Shown here in pieces: positions 15,932 through 23,579 of a stretch of DNA of 29,179 bases. Position 1 is the first letter of the stretch. Each line of letters starts with the position of its first letter. The stretch lies in the NCBI GenBank assembly GCA_021802745.1, contig JAJZRK010000007.1:1-29179 (forward strand). The letters run 5' to 3'. Below the pieces are notes generated by a model that was not told the origin of the DNA, searched no databases, and saw nothing but the letters and a program-made list of their open reading frames with translations. This DNA comes from a bacterium. Lineage in GTDB: Bacteria > Gemmatimonadota > Gemmatimonadetes > Gemmatimonadales > Gemmatimonadaceae. Position numbers and translations under genes: made by a program.

Positions 15932-15986
15932 GATTTCGATAGATCGAAGATATAACTAAGATATAGCGCCGTTATATCGAAATCAA
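15932..15986 (-). promoter_or_regulatory. PadR promoter with overlapping palindromic operator
   Basis: A markedly AT-rich island in GC-rich DNA. Minus-strand promoter: -35 TTGATT (15986-15981), 17-bp spacer, -10 TATCTT (15963-15958). A perfect dyad GATATA-N7-TATATC (15960-15978) covers the spacer and -10. A further GATATA half-site at 15949-15954 lies 11 bp from the next, one helical turn. An outer perfect repeat GATTTCGAT (15932-15940) / ATCGAAATC (15976-15984) encloses all of it. This geometry fits autorepression by the adjacent PadR protein; the link is inferred. Confidence 0.6.
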
Positions 15987-16145
15987 GATACTCCTTGGCG
16001 CCCCGAGCGCTGCTCAGGCGAATCGCGGCACACCGTGCCGTCGTAGGGCGAACGAGCGAGGTGGCGTGGCCGAGGTGGCGATGTCGAGGTCGCGTCGCCG
16101 CGGTAGCGACCGACCGTCGGGCGCGAACGATTTGCGCGAGCCGAG

Positions 16146-16175
16146 TTGTCTGACCAGTTATGGAGCACCAATTAT
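16146..16175 (+). promoter_or_regulatory. Possible promoter of the TonB-like gene
   Basis: TTGTCT (16146-16151) and AATTAT (16170-16175) with an 18-bp spacer, placing a transcript start about 16 nt before ATG 16198. Matches are moderate, so the call is tentative. Confidence 0.3.
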
Positions 16176-16197
16176 CAGGCGTCACCCGCTGAGCCCC

Positions 16198-16899
16198 ATG
16201 TTCGAGCTGCTGCAGCATCCTCCGCGAAGTCCAGAGCGCCTGCCGCTGGGTGCTGGCGTGAGCGTTGTCGTGCACTCCGTGCTCGCGCTTTCGCTATTCG
16301 TGGGGGGCGGAGACCGGCTGTTGCAGGCGGTCTCTCCCGCGTCCGAGTCGGTCATTGAGGCCGCCATCAGGTACCTGTTGCCACCGGACCGTCCGGCGCC
16401 GAACCCGCAGCACGACATGCCTCGCTTTGGCGCGAGGCAGTCTGGCCTGCCGGCGCCACCGCGGCCCGAAGCATGGGCCGCGCGCGTTCCACCGCTGGGT
16501 ACCACGGCGCCCACGAAGGAAGAAGGCACGACGCCATTGCCGCTCACGGTGGAGGCGGTGGCGCAGAATGCCTTTACGCTGCTGGACGTTGATTCCGCGG
16601 CGGCCCGCGATCCGGAGAGCGCCGTGCCGGTCTATCCGCCCCTCCTGGAGGTGCGCGGCGTCGAGGGCTCGGCGGTTGTACGCTTCGTCGTGGACAGCAC
16701 CGGGCGCGCGCTGGTCGAGACGTTTCGCGTGATCGAGGCCACGCACCCGTTGTTCGGGCAAGCGGTGCGCGACGCGCTGCCGGGCATGAAGTTCCGCCCG
16801 GCGACGATGGGCGCCCAGCACGTGCGGCAGCTCGTCGAGATCCCGTTCGGATTCAAGATCATCCGGCGCGACGAGGCCGTCCGGCGTCCTTACGAGTAA
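16198..16899 (+). CDS. TonB-like energy transducer / TonB C-terminal domain protein
   Basis: 233 residues from ATG 16198. The frame is open back to 16066, but this start gives the usual layout: short cytoplasmic N-terminus, one membrane anchor (about 18-37, LGAGVSVVVHSVLALSLFVGG), a Pro-rich periplasmic spacer (about 55-115), and a C-terminal TonB-type domain (about 135-220). That domain carries VYPPLLEVRGVEGSAVVRFV, VDSTGRALVETFRV and FGQAVRDALPGMKFRPA, as in TonB-family proteins that contact outer-membrane receptors. No ExbB/ExbD genes are nearby. It could serve a TonB-dependent receptor such as the one at 23580-27398, or be one of many TonB paralogues in the genome; the sequence does not decide. 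Confidence 0.85.
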   Translation: MFELLQHPPRSPERLPLGAGVSVVVHSVLALSLFVGGGDRLLQAVSPASESVIEAAIRYLLPPDRPAPNPQHDMPRFGARQSGLPAPPRPEAWAARVPPLGTTAPTKEEGTTPLPLTVEAVAQNAFTLLDVDSAAARDPESAVPVYPPLLEVRGVEGSAVVRFVVDSTGRALVETFRVIEATHPLFGQAVRDALPGMKFRPATMGAQHVRQLVEIPFGFKIIRRDEAVRRPYE

Positions 16900-16902
16900 C
16901 GG

Positions 16903-16936
16903 CCGCCACCACGGTCGAACGTGGTGACGGCGGTTT
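16903..16936. terminator. Bidirectional hairpin terminator between the TonB-like and permease genes
   Basis: Stem CCGCC-ACCACG (16903-16913) with CGTGGT (16920-16925) and GGCGG (16929-16933), a GAC bulge and a 6-nt loop, followed by TTT on the plus strand. It sits exactly in the 38-bp gap between converging genes. Confidence 0.7.
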
Positions 16937-16937
16937 C

Positions 16938-18161
<1,224 letters not shown>

Positions 18162-18164
18162 GCG

Positions 18165-19946
18165 TCAGTTCCTCGGCCGCGCCGGCGTAGCCGCGGGCGC
18201 CGGACCGCCGCCGGGACCGCCGCCGGGACCACCACGTCCGCCGCCGCGCGTGGCACCGCCCAGCGGGCTCCCGCCGCCCATCATCTGGCGGACGCGGTCC
18301 TGCGCGGCCTGCCGCTGCGCCTGCATGGCCGCCGCCGAGAGGAGGGCGACGTGCTCGCCTTCCTTGAGCCCGTCGAGCACCTCGGTGTAGTCGAAGTTGG
18401 CGACGCCAAGGCGGACCATGCGCGGCTCCCATGTGGAGTCGGCCTTCTGCACGAAGACGAGTCCGGTGCGGGCGCGTGCGCGCATGCCCGGCCCCTGCGG
18501 CACATCAACGCTCCGGCCGGCCTGGTCGCCGCGGCTCGCTTGGGCGCCGCCCGGCGCGGCTCGCGATGCGCCGGCGCCCGTGGGCGCCGCAGCCGCACCG
18601 CCGCCAAAACCCGCGCTCGCGCCGCCCTCGCGCCGACGGCATGCGCCGGCGATGCGTGCATCAACGCCGAGTTTCGTGTAGAGCTCCTGCGTCTGCGTGA
18701 ACAGCGCGCGACGGTCCGCGTCGGGGTTGCGCATCTGTTCGCGCAGCGCGTCGAGCTGCTTGGCGACGGCGGGCTGCTTCTTGAGCGCGTCATTCACCTT
18801 CTTGCAGTCGGCGTCCGTGACTTCGACCTGCGGGAAGCCGCCGCCCTGACGGCCGGTGCCCTGCGGGAGCAGGTCCACCTCGCCATTGCTGGTCTGCGGG
18901 CGGGTGCCCTGGCCGCGCGTGCCGCCCGCCCCGCCACGCGTGCCGCCGTTGTCGCTGCGGAACATGCCGCCCATACTGGCGCGCAACTGGGCGCTCACGC
19001 TGTCGGGATTGAGATTGAGCAGCGGGGCGATGCTCTGCACCTCACGCATGTTGCGCACGGCGTCGTTCGGGATGGCGAGCACGTCGGTGCGGCGGTCCAC
19101 GAGCACCGAGGCCTCGCCGTTCATGCCGGGCTTCAGCATCCCTTCTTCATTGGAGAGCGAGATCAGGACCGGGAACATCGTGACGTTCTGCTGCACGACG
19201 GCCTGCGGCTCCACCTTCTCGACCTTGCCACGGAACGGATGGTCGGGGAATGCGTCCACCGTGACTGTGGCTTCCTGGCCGGCGGCGATCTGCCCGATGT
19301 CCGTTTCATTCACGAGGGCGCGGGCGCGCACGCGGGAGAGGTCGGCCATCTTGAGGATCGTCGAGCCGCCGCCCACCGACGACGTGCCCGCCTGGATGAC
19401 CTGGCCGAGCGAGACGGTCTTCTCGATCACCGTGCCCTCGACCGGCGCACGCACCGTGGCGTCCTCGAGGCGCTGCTGGGCGAGGTCGAGCGACGTCTTG
19501 GCGCGCACGAAGCTGGCCTGCGCATTGGCGAAGTCGAGGTTCGCGGTCTCGTTTTCGGTGGCGGTGATGATGCGCTGCTTGAACAGGTCATCGGAGCGCT
19601 TCTTCTGCGCCGTCGAGGTGTTCAGCTTGGCCTGCGCCGCCTCGAAGTCGGCCTGCGCCTGGTTGGCGGCATTGGTCAGGTCGCGCGTGTCAATCTGGAC
19701 AATGAGGTCGCCCGGCTTGACGTACGAACCGACCTCGACCGTCATCTTCGTGATCTGGCCCGACGCCGTCTTGGACTTGACCTCGACGATCTGGATGGGC
19801 TCGATGATGGCGGTGGCCGTGGCGTCCACGACGATGTCGCGGCGCGTGACGGGCGCGGTCTGGATGGCAACCTGCTTCTCGGCCTTCTTGCCGCAGGCGG
19901 CAAAGGTCGCCAGTACGGCGATGGCAAAGAGGAATCGGCGATTCAC
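18165..19946 (-). CDS. MacA/RND-type periplasmic membrane-fusion lipoprotein with large insert
   Basis: 593 residues from GTG 19946, preferred because it has a GGAG Shine-Dalgarno (19953-19956) and opens a lipoprotein signal NRRFLFAIAVLATFAAC (lipid-modified Cys18); a GTG at 19985 overlapping the tolC stop would add 13 residues. Domains: barrel-sandwich half (GQITKMTVEVGSYVKPGDLI), a coiled-coil hairpin (about 85-160), the returning lipoyl half (VRAPVEGTVIEKTVSLGQVI), and the beta-barrel (about 205-300). The barrel then breaks and resumes only near 495 (GLVFVQKADSTWEPRMVRLG). The ~190-residue insert is Gly-rich with a helical core holding two cysteines (C381, C436). The tail is Gly/Pro-rich. 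It should bridge the permease and the TolC-like channel. Confidence 0.92.
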   Translation of the reverse strand: MNRRFLFAIAVLATFAACGKKAEKQVAIQTAPVTRRDIVVDATATAIIEPIQIVEVKSKTASGQITKMTVEVGSYVKPGDLIVQIDTRDLTNAANQAQADFEAAQAKLNTSTAQKKRSDDLFKQRIITATENETANLDFANAQASFVRAKTSLDLAQQRLEDATVRAPVEGTVIEKTVSLGQVIQAGTSSVGGGSTILKMADLSRVRARALVNETDIGQIAAGQEATVTVDAFPDHPFRGKVEKVEPQAVVQQNVTMFPVLISLSNEEGMLKPGMNGEASVLVDRRTDVLAIPNDAVRNMREVQSIAPLLNLNPDSVSAQLRASMGGMFRSDNGGTRGGAGGTRGQGTRPQTSNGEVDLLPQGTGRQGGGFPQVEVTDADCKKVNDALKKQPAVAKQLDALREQMRNPDADRRALFTQTQELYTKLGVDARIAGACRRREGGASAGFGGGAAAAPTGAGASRAAPGGAQASRGDQAGRSVDVPQGPGMRARARTGLVFVQKADSTWEPRMVRLGVANFDYTEVLDGLKEGEHVALLSAAAMQAQRQAAQDRVRQMMGGGSPLGGATRGGGRGGPGGGPGGGPAPAATPARPRN

Positions 19947-19981
19947 GAGATGCTCCGAATGGGGCGTCGGTCGGTGGCTGG

Positions 19982-21286
19982 TCACTTGAGGTCGCGGCCG
20001 ATGAGGGCCTCGACCTGCGCCTTGGCGATGCGGGCGTCATACCGCGCCTGGATGAGCGAGGCGCGCGCCTGGTCGAGCGTGGTCTGGGAGGTGAGCAGGT
20101 CGAGCAGCACCGAGGCACCGAGCGCGTAGCGCTGCTGCTGCACGCGCAGGTCCTCCTCGGCGGCAGCGATGCTGGACAGCTGGATCGCCACGCGTTCCTC
20201 GGCGGTGCGGAAAGCGCCAAGGTACTGCACCAGCGACTGCTGCTGGGCGAGCTTGGCGTCGCGCAACGCGGCGACGGCGTTCTCCTCGGCGACCGACGTG
20301 CGCGTGACGTTCTCTTCGCGGCTCAGGTTGTTGAAGAGCGGGAAGTTGAGCGAGAAACGCAGGCTGTTCTGCTTCGGAATGCGCCCGCTCCCCCAGTCGA
20401 AGGTCTCGGACGTGTTGTTGCCGCTGAGGCTGTACGACGACGTGATGGTGGGCATGTACGGCGTCTTCGCAGCCTTCTTGGCGGCCGTGGCTGCGATGAG
20501 GGCGGCTTCGGCCGACCGCACCGACGGGCCCTCGAGGGCCATCGCCGTGAGCTGGGCGCTGTCGAGGACAATGCGGCCCATCTCGGCGGTGTCGGCCGGC
20601 GTCGCGGTAACGACGTCGGCGGACCCGATGAGCCGGGTGAGCGCGGCGTTGGCGATGCGCAGGTTGTTCTGCGCGGTGAGCTGGGCGAGGCGCGCGTTGC
20701 CCACCTGGATGGCGGAGCGCAGCGAGTCGCTCTTGGTGGCGGCGCCGGCACGCACCTTGGCCGTGGACGACTTGAGCTGCTCCTGCGCCTGCTCGAACTG
20801 CCGGTTGGCCGCGGCCTCGCTCTCACGGGCGGCGAGGACGGCGAAATATTGCTGCTTCACCTGCAGGGCGATGTCGTATCGCTGCGAGATCTCACCCGCG
20901 TCGGCCGCATCCACGTTGGCCTGCGCCGACTTCAGGTTGTACCAGCGGCGGCCGCCGTCGAACAGTTCGAGGTTGGTGGAGAGGCCGCGCGAGAACGACC
21001 ACGGCTCGCCGCTGTACGGCACGAGCTTGCCCTGGAAGAAAGTCTCGCCGCCCTGCCGCGAGCCGGAACCCGAGACCGAGAGGGACGGGAGATACTGCGC
21101 CTTGGCCGTGCGCACCGCCGCGGCGCTGGTGCGCAGCGTGTTGCGGGCGGACACCGACGCCGGCGCATTGCGCTGCGCCTCGCGCACGGCTTCGTCGAGG
21201 GCGATGGGGCGTGCCCCGCCATCCGTCGGCTGCTGCGCAGCGAGGGCGAAGGGGAGTGCGGCGAACAGCAAGGAACCCCGGGTCAT
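19982..21286 (-). CDS. TolC-family outer-membrane efflux channel
   Basis: 434 residues, ordinary for the TolC/OEP family. It has a signal peptide (TRGSLLFAALPFALAAQQ), then two OEP repeats of long helices and paired beta strands, e.g. LDEAVREAQRNAPASVSARN, FDGGRRWYNLKSAQANVDAA and the second repeat around NFPLFNNLSREENVTRTS. It trimerises into the outer-membrane exit duct for the fusion protein and permease encoded downstream. The start ATG 21286 lies 3 nt after the Spy-like gene stop, so the genes are co-translated in one operon. The channel gene precedes the pump genes, as in CnrCBA-type loci. Confidence 0.92.
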   Translation of the reverse strand: MTRGSLLFAALPFALAAQQPTDGGARPIALDEAVREAQRNAPASVSARNTLRTSAAAVRTAKAQYLPSLSVSGSGSRQGGETFFQGKLVPYSGEPWSFSRGLSTNLELFDGGRRWYNLKSAQANVDAADAGEISQRYDIALQVKQQYFAVLAARESEAAANRQFEQAQEQLKSSTAKVRAGAATKSDSLRSAIQVGNARLAQLTAQNNLRIANAALTRLIGSADVVTATPADTAEMGRIVLDSAQLTAMALEGPSVRSAEAALIAATAAKKAAKTPYMPTITSSYSLSGNNTSETFDWGSGRIPKQNSLRFSLNFPLFNNLSREENVTRTSVAEENAVAALRDAKLAQQQSLVQYLGAFRTAEERVAIQLSSIAAAEEDLRVQQQRYALGASVLLDLLTSQTTLDQARASLIQARYDARIAKAQVEALIGRDLK

Positions 21287-21289
21287 GTC

Positions 21290-21655
21290 CTATTTCTTCT
21301 CCTGCACGCGGGTCTTCTGGTCCCGCTGCATCTGTTCATACACGCGTCGCTGGTCCGGCGTGAGGAGGGCGGAGATCCGGCCCCGCGCGTCCGCGCGGAT
21401 CGAGTCGAGCTGAGGGCGGATGGGGACGACCAGCAGCGACTCGGCCCGGAACCGGGCATCGAGGATGCTGTCCACCGACAGCCGTTGGGCCGTGGTGAGC
21501 TTGAGGTCGCTGGCGAACCGCGCCCGCATCTCGCGCACCGAGAGCCGCGTCGCGATGGGCGGGCGGAGCAGCCGGTCCGCGGCGACGCCGATGGCGAGGC
21601 CAGCCACGGCCGCACCGAGATAGAACGCCAGGGCGAGTCCTTTGGTTCTCGTCAT
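21290..21655 (-). CDS. Membrane-anchored Spy/CpxP-like (LTxxQ) periplasmic protein, CnrX-like position
   Basis: 121 residues from ATG 21655. One N-terminal TM segment (about 7-26, LALAFYLGAAVAGLAIGVAA) anchors a small all-helical periplasmic domain. It carries two LTxxQ-type signatures, LKLTTAQ (51-57) and ALLTPDQ (95-101), marking the Spy/CpxP/CnrX fold. It follows the sigma factor and one-TM partner and precedes efflux genes, the position of the CnrX sensor in Cupriavidus. However, it has no histidine or cysteine, so a CnrX-like His metal site is absent. A role as envelope-stress or ligand sensor acting on the adjacent anti-sigma is inferred from context. Confidence 0.8.
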   Translation of the reverse strand: MTRTKGLALAFYLGAAVAGLAIGVAADRLLRPPIATRLSVREMRARFASDLKLTTAQRLSVDSILDARFRAESLLVVPIRPQLDSIRADARGRISALLTPDQRRVYEQMQRDQKTRVQEKK

Positions 21656-21683
21656 GTTGACCGCCGGCGGCGGCGCCGAAGGG

Positions 21684-22064
21684 CTACCGCCCGTTGATGT
21701 AGTTGAGGGTGGCCTGCCGTTCGGTCTGCGCGTCGCGAATGGCGAGCGTGGGGCCGCCGTTGGTGGGACCGAGGAGTGAGTCGTACGCCATCTGCCGCTG
21801 CTCGGCGCGGGCGCGGAGGACGAGCGAACCGGCGACGATGAGGGCGAAGCCGGCCGCGATGAGGCCGATGCGCACCCACTGGGTGGGCACCGACCACCAG
21901 GCGTCGAGCGATTCGCCGCCGGCGATGCGGTCCATGATGCGCTGTTCGAGCGCGCTCCAGTAGCCGGGCGCGTCGGGCGCCGCGTAGAGCTGGCGCAGGG
22001 CGTGAGTGAGTTCCCCGTCGGCGTCGTCCTGGACGAGCCGCAGCGGGGTGTGGTCATGGGTCAT
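21684..22064 (-). CDS. One-TM protein, putative anti-sigma factor
   Basis: 126 residues. Its ATG overlaps the sigma-factor stop (ATGA), the usual arrangement for an ECF sigma and its regulator. It has an N-terminal ~60-residue cytoplasmic segment (acidic, then helical: YWSALEQRIMDRIAGG), one TM segment (about 66-85, IGLIAAGFALIVAGSLVLRA) and a short ~40-residue periplasmic tail. The HxxxCxxC zinc anti-sigma motif is not present, so the assignment rests on topology and position, as for CnrY-type anti-sigmas. I do not recognise the family from sequence alone. Confidence 0.65.
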   Translation of the reverse strand: MTHDHTPLRLVQDDADGELTHALRQLYAAPDAPGYWSALEQRIMDRIAGGESLDAWWSVPTQWVRIGLIAAGFALIVAGSLVLRARAEQRQMAYDSLLGPTNGGPTLAIRDAQTERQATLNYINGR

Positions 22065-22672
22065 TGTGGACTCCGGAGCTGTTCGAGCAGGCGTCGCAAC
22101 GCCGACCGCGCGTAATGCAGGTCGGAGCGCGCCGTCCCCTCGGGAATGCCCAGCAGTTTGCCGATCTCGGAATGCTTGAAGCCTTCGACATCGTGCAGGA
22201 CGATCACCGAGCGCTGGCGCTCGGGAAGTTGCGCCAGCGCCGCGCCGAGGCGCACCCGCAGTTCGTCGCTCTCCGCGGGATCACGGAACGGCGACGCGAT
22301 GGTTTCGGGCAGGTCGTCGGCGTCGCGCACCTTGCGGCGGCGCGTGATGTCGAGCGACGCATTGGCGACGATGCGGTGCAGCCAGGCGCCGAACGCCTGG
22401 TCGGGGAGAAAGCGGTGCAGGGCGCGGTAGGCGTGCAGGAACGCGTCCTGCACGGCGTCCTCCGCGTCCTCGTGCGTCGTGACGATGGCGCGCGCCACGG
22501 CGTAGGCGCGCCGCTGATGACGGCGCACCAATTCCGAGAAGGCCTCGAGTTCCCCGCGCTGGGCGGAGAGTACGAGCGCCTTCTCGTCGTCGGGGCGGTC
22601 AGGCGTCGTCACGCGGCGGCGGATGCGGCCGGGGAGCGCAACGGACACCGGACGCAGGGCAATGGCGGTCAT
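22061..22672 (-). CDS. ECF (sigma-70 family) RNA polymerase sigma factor
   Basis: 203 residues. Region 2 (about 45-115) shows FSELVRRHQRRAYAVARAI, EDAEDAVQDAFLHAYRAL and FGAWLHRIVANASLDITRRR. Region 4 (about 145-200) shows LPERQRSVIVLHDVEGFKHS and EIGKLLGIPEGTARSDLHYA, the helix-turn-helix for the -35 element. Regions 1 and 3 are absent, as in ECF sigmas. It heads the operon with the one-TM partner, Spy-like protein and efflux genes, so it probably drives that operon and itself. A leader of about 25 residues rich in basic and Pro residues precedes region 2. No promoter of the classical ECF AAC/CGTC type was evident upstream. Confidence 0.95.
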   Translation of the reverse strand: MTAIALRPVSVALPGRIRRRVTTPDRPDDEKALVLSAQRGELEAFSELVRRHQRRAYAVARAIVTTHEDAEDAVQDAFLHAYRALHRFLPDQAFGAWLHRIVANASLDITRRRKVRDADDLPETIASPFRDPAESDELRVRLGAALAQLPERQRSVIVLHDVEGFKHSEIGKLLGIPEGTARSDLHYARSALRRLLEQLRSPQ

Positions 22673-22735
22673 CGCGTCTCGTCACTAGGTGCATACCATA
22701 GACGGATTCATACAGGGAAACGTTGATGGGGAGGG

Positions 22736-22856
22736 GGAGGGGTGCAGGGGTTTGGTCATGGGGGAGGAGTGGAGTGCGGAGAGAGGACGGAGAAGGCCAC
22801 CTCTCCCCTCCTCCTCGCTCCACTCCTCCCGCTCCACCGAGCCCCTGCACTCCTCC
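22736..22856. repeat. Large purine/pyrimidine-skewed inverted repeat
   Basis: A ~121-bp imperfect palindrome filling most of the gap between the HD-domain gene and the sigma factor. Outer arms of 15 bp with one mismatch (22736-22750 with 22842-22856); inner perfect 13-bp arms GGGAGGAGTGGAG (22762-22774) with CTCCACTCCTCCC (22818-22830). Left arms are almost all purine on the plus strand and right arms almost all pyrimidine. It could end the HD-gene transcript or form a long RNA hairpin in the leader of the sigma-factor operon. Confidence 0.65.
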
Positions 22857-22868
22857 TCCAAACGCATC

Positions 22869-23450
22869 TTACTGCCCCGCCAGCCCCAAGGCCGTTGCAT
22901 TGGCCTTGAGCGCCTCCACGACGAACGCAATGTGCGCGTCGAGTTCCACGCCGAGTTCCTCGGCGCCACGCACGATGTCCTCGCGCGAGACGCCGCGGGC
23001 GAAGGCCTTGTCCTTCATCTTCTTCCGCACCGACGACGATTCGAGGTCGAGGATGCTCTTGCTCGGGCGCACATACGTGGCCGCCGTGATCAGCCCGCAG
23101 AGTTCGTCCACGGCGAACAGCGCCTTGGCCATCTGCGACTCGCGCGCCGTGTGCGTGTACTCGGCGTGCCCCATGATGGCGGCGCCGATCTCCTCGGAGA
23201 CGCCGAGAGTGCGCAAGTGGCGCACGCCGTGCGACGGATGTTCCTCGGTGGCCGAGTGCGCCTCGTTGGGAAAACGTTCGTAGTCGAAGTCGTGCAGCAG
23301 TCCGGCGAGCGCCCAGGCCTCCTCGTCGGCACCGAACCGGCGCGCGTACGCGCGCATGGCGGTTTCGACGGCAAGCATGTGCTTGCGGAGCGATTCGCTC
23401 TGCGTCCATTCACAGACGAGGGTCCAGGCGGAGGCGCGGTCGAGGGACAT
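22869..23450 (-). CDS. HD-domain metal-dependent phosphohydrolase-like protein
   Basis: 193 residues, cytoplasmic. The HD superfamily pattern is visible: H24 (LRKHMLAVE), the HD pair H53-D54 (GLLHDFDYERFP), H95 (IMGHAEYTH) and D115 (VDELCGLI). These are the metal ligands of HDIG-type hydrolases that act on nucleotides or phosphoesters. Short relatives of this size are usually annotated as hydrolases of unknown substrate. The C-terminal helices (about 130-193) are specific to this subgroup. It lies between two sigma-factor operons on the same strand but is separated by 129 bp upstream and an inverted repeat downstream, so it is probably an independent unit. Confidence 0.88.
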   Translation of the reverse strand: MSLDRASAWTLVCEWTQSESLRKHMLAVETAMRAYARRFGADEEAWALAGLLHDFDYERFPNEAHSATEEHPSHGVRHLRTLGVSEEIGAAIMGHAEYTHTARESQMAKALFAVDELCGLITAATYVRPSKSILDLESSSVRKKMKDKAFARGVSREDIVRGAEELGVELDAHIAFVVEALKANATALGLAGQ

Positions 23451-23461
23451 GGAGACGGACG

Positions 23462-23488
23462 GGAGATGGGAGACTGGAGATGGGAGAG
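23462..23488. repeat. Short tandem direct repeat upstream of the HD-domain gene
   Basis: GGAGATGGGAGA occurs at 23462-23473 and 23476-23487 in a purine-rich stretch within the 129-bp gap ahead of the HD gene. It may be a slippage-generated repeat. No clear promoter was found in the gap. Confidence 0.45.
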
Positions 23489-23579
23489 ACGCGAACCGTT
23501 AGGGACAAATTAGGGTGTTGCACCGCCCGCGGAGAGGAGCAGTTGGTGCCGCGCCGGGGGGAGCGCCTCTTGGGTGATA

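Noticed and set aside
16066..16197. Upstream in-frame extension of the TonB-like protein
   Set aside because: It would add 44 low-hydrophobicity residues before the short N-terminus and membrane anchor, and would overlap the likely promoter; ATG 16198 fits the family layout better.
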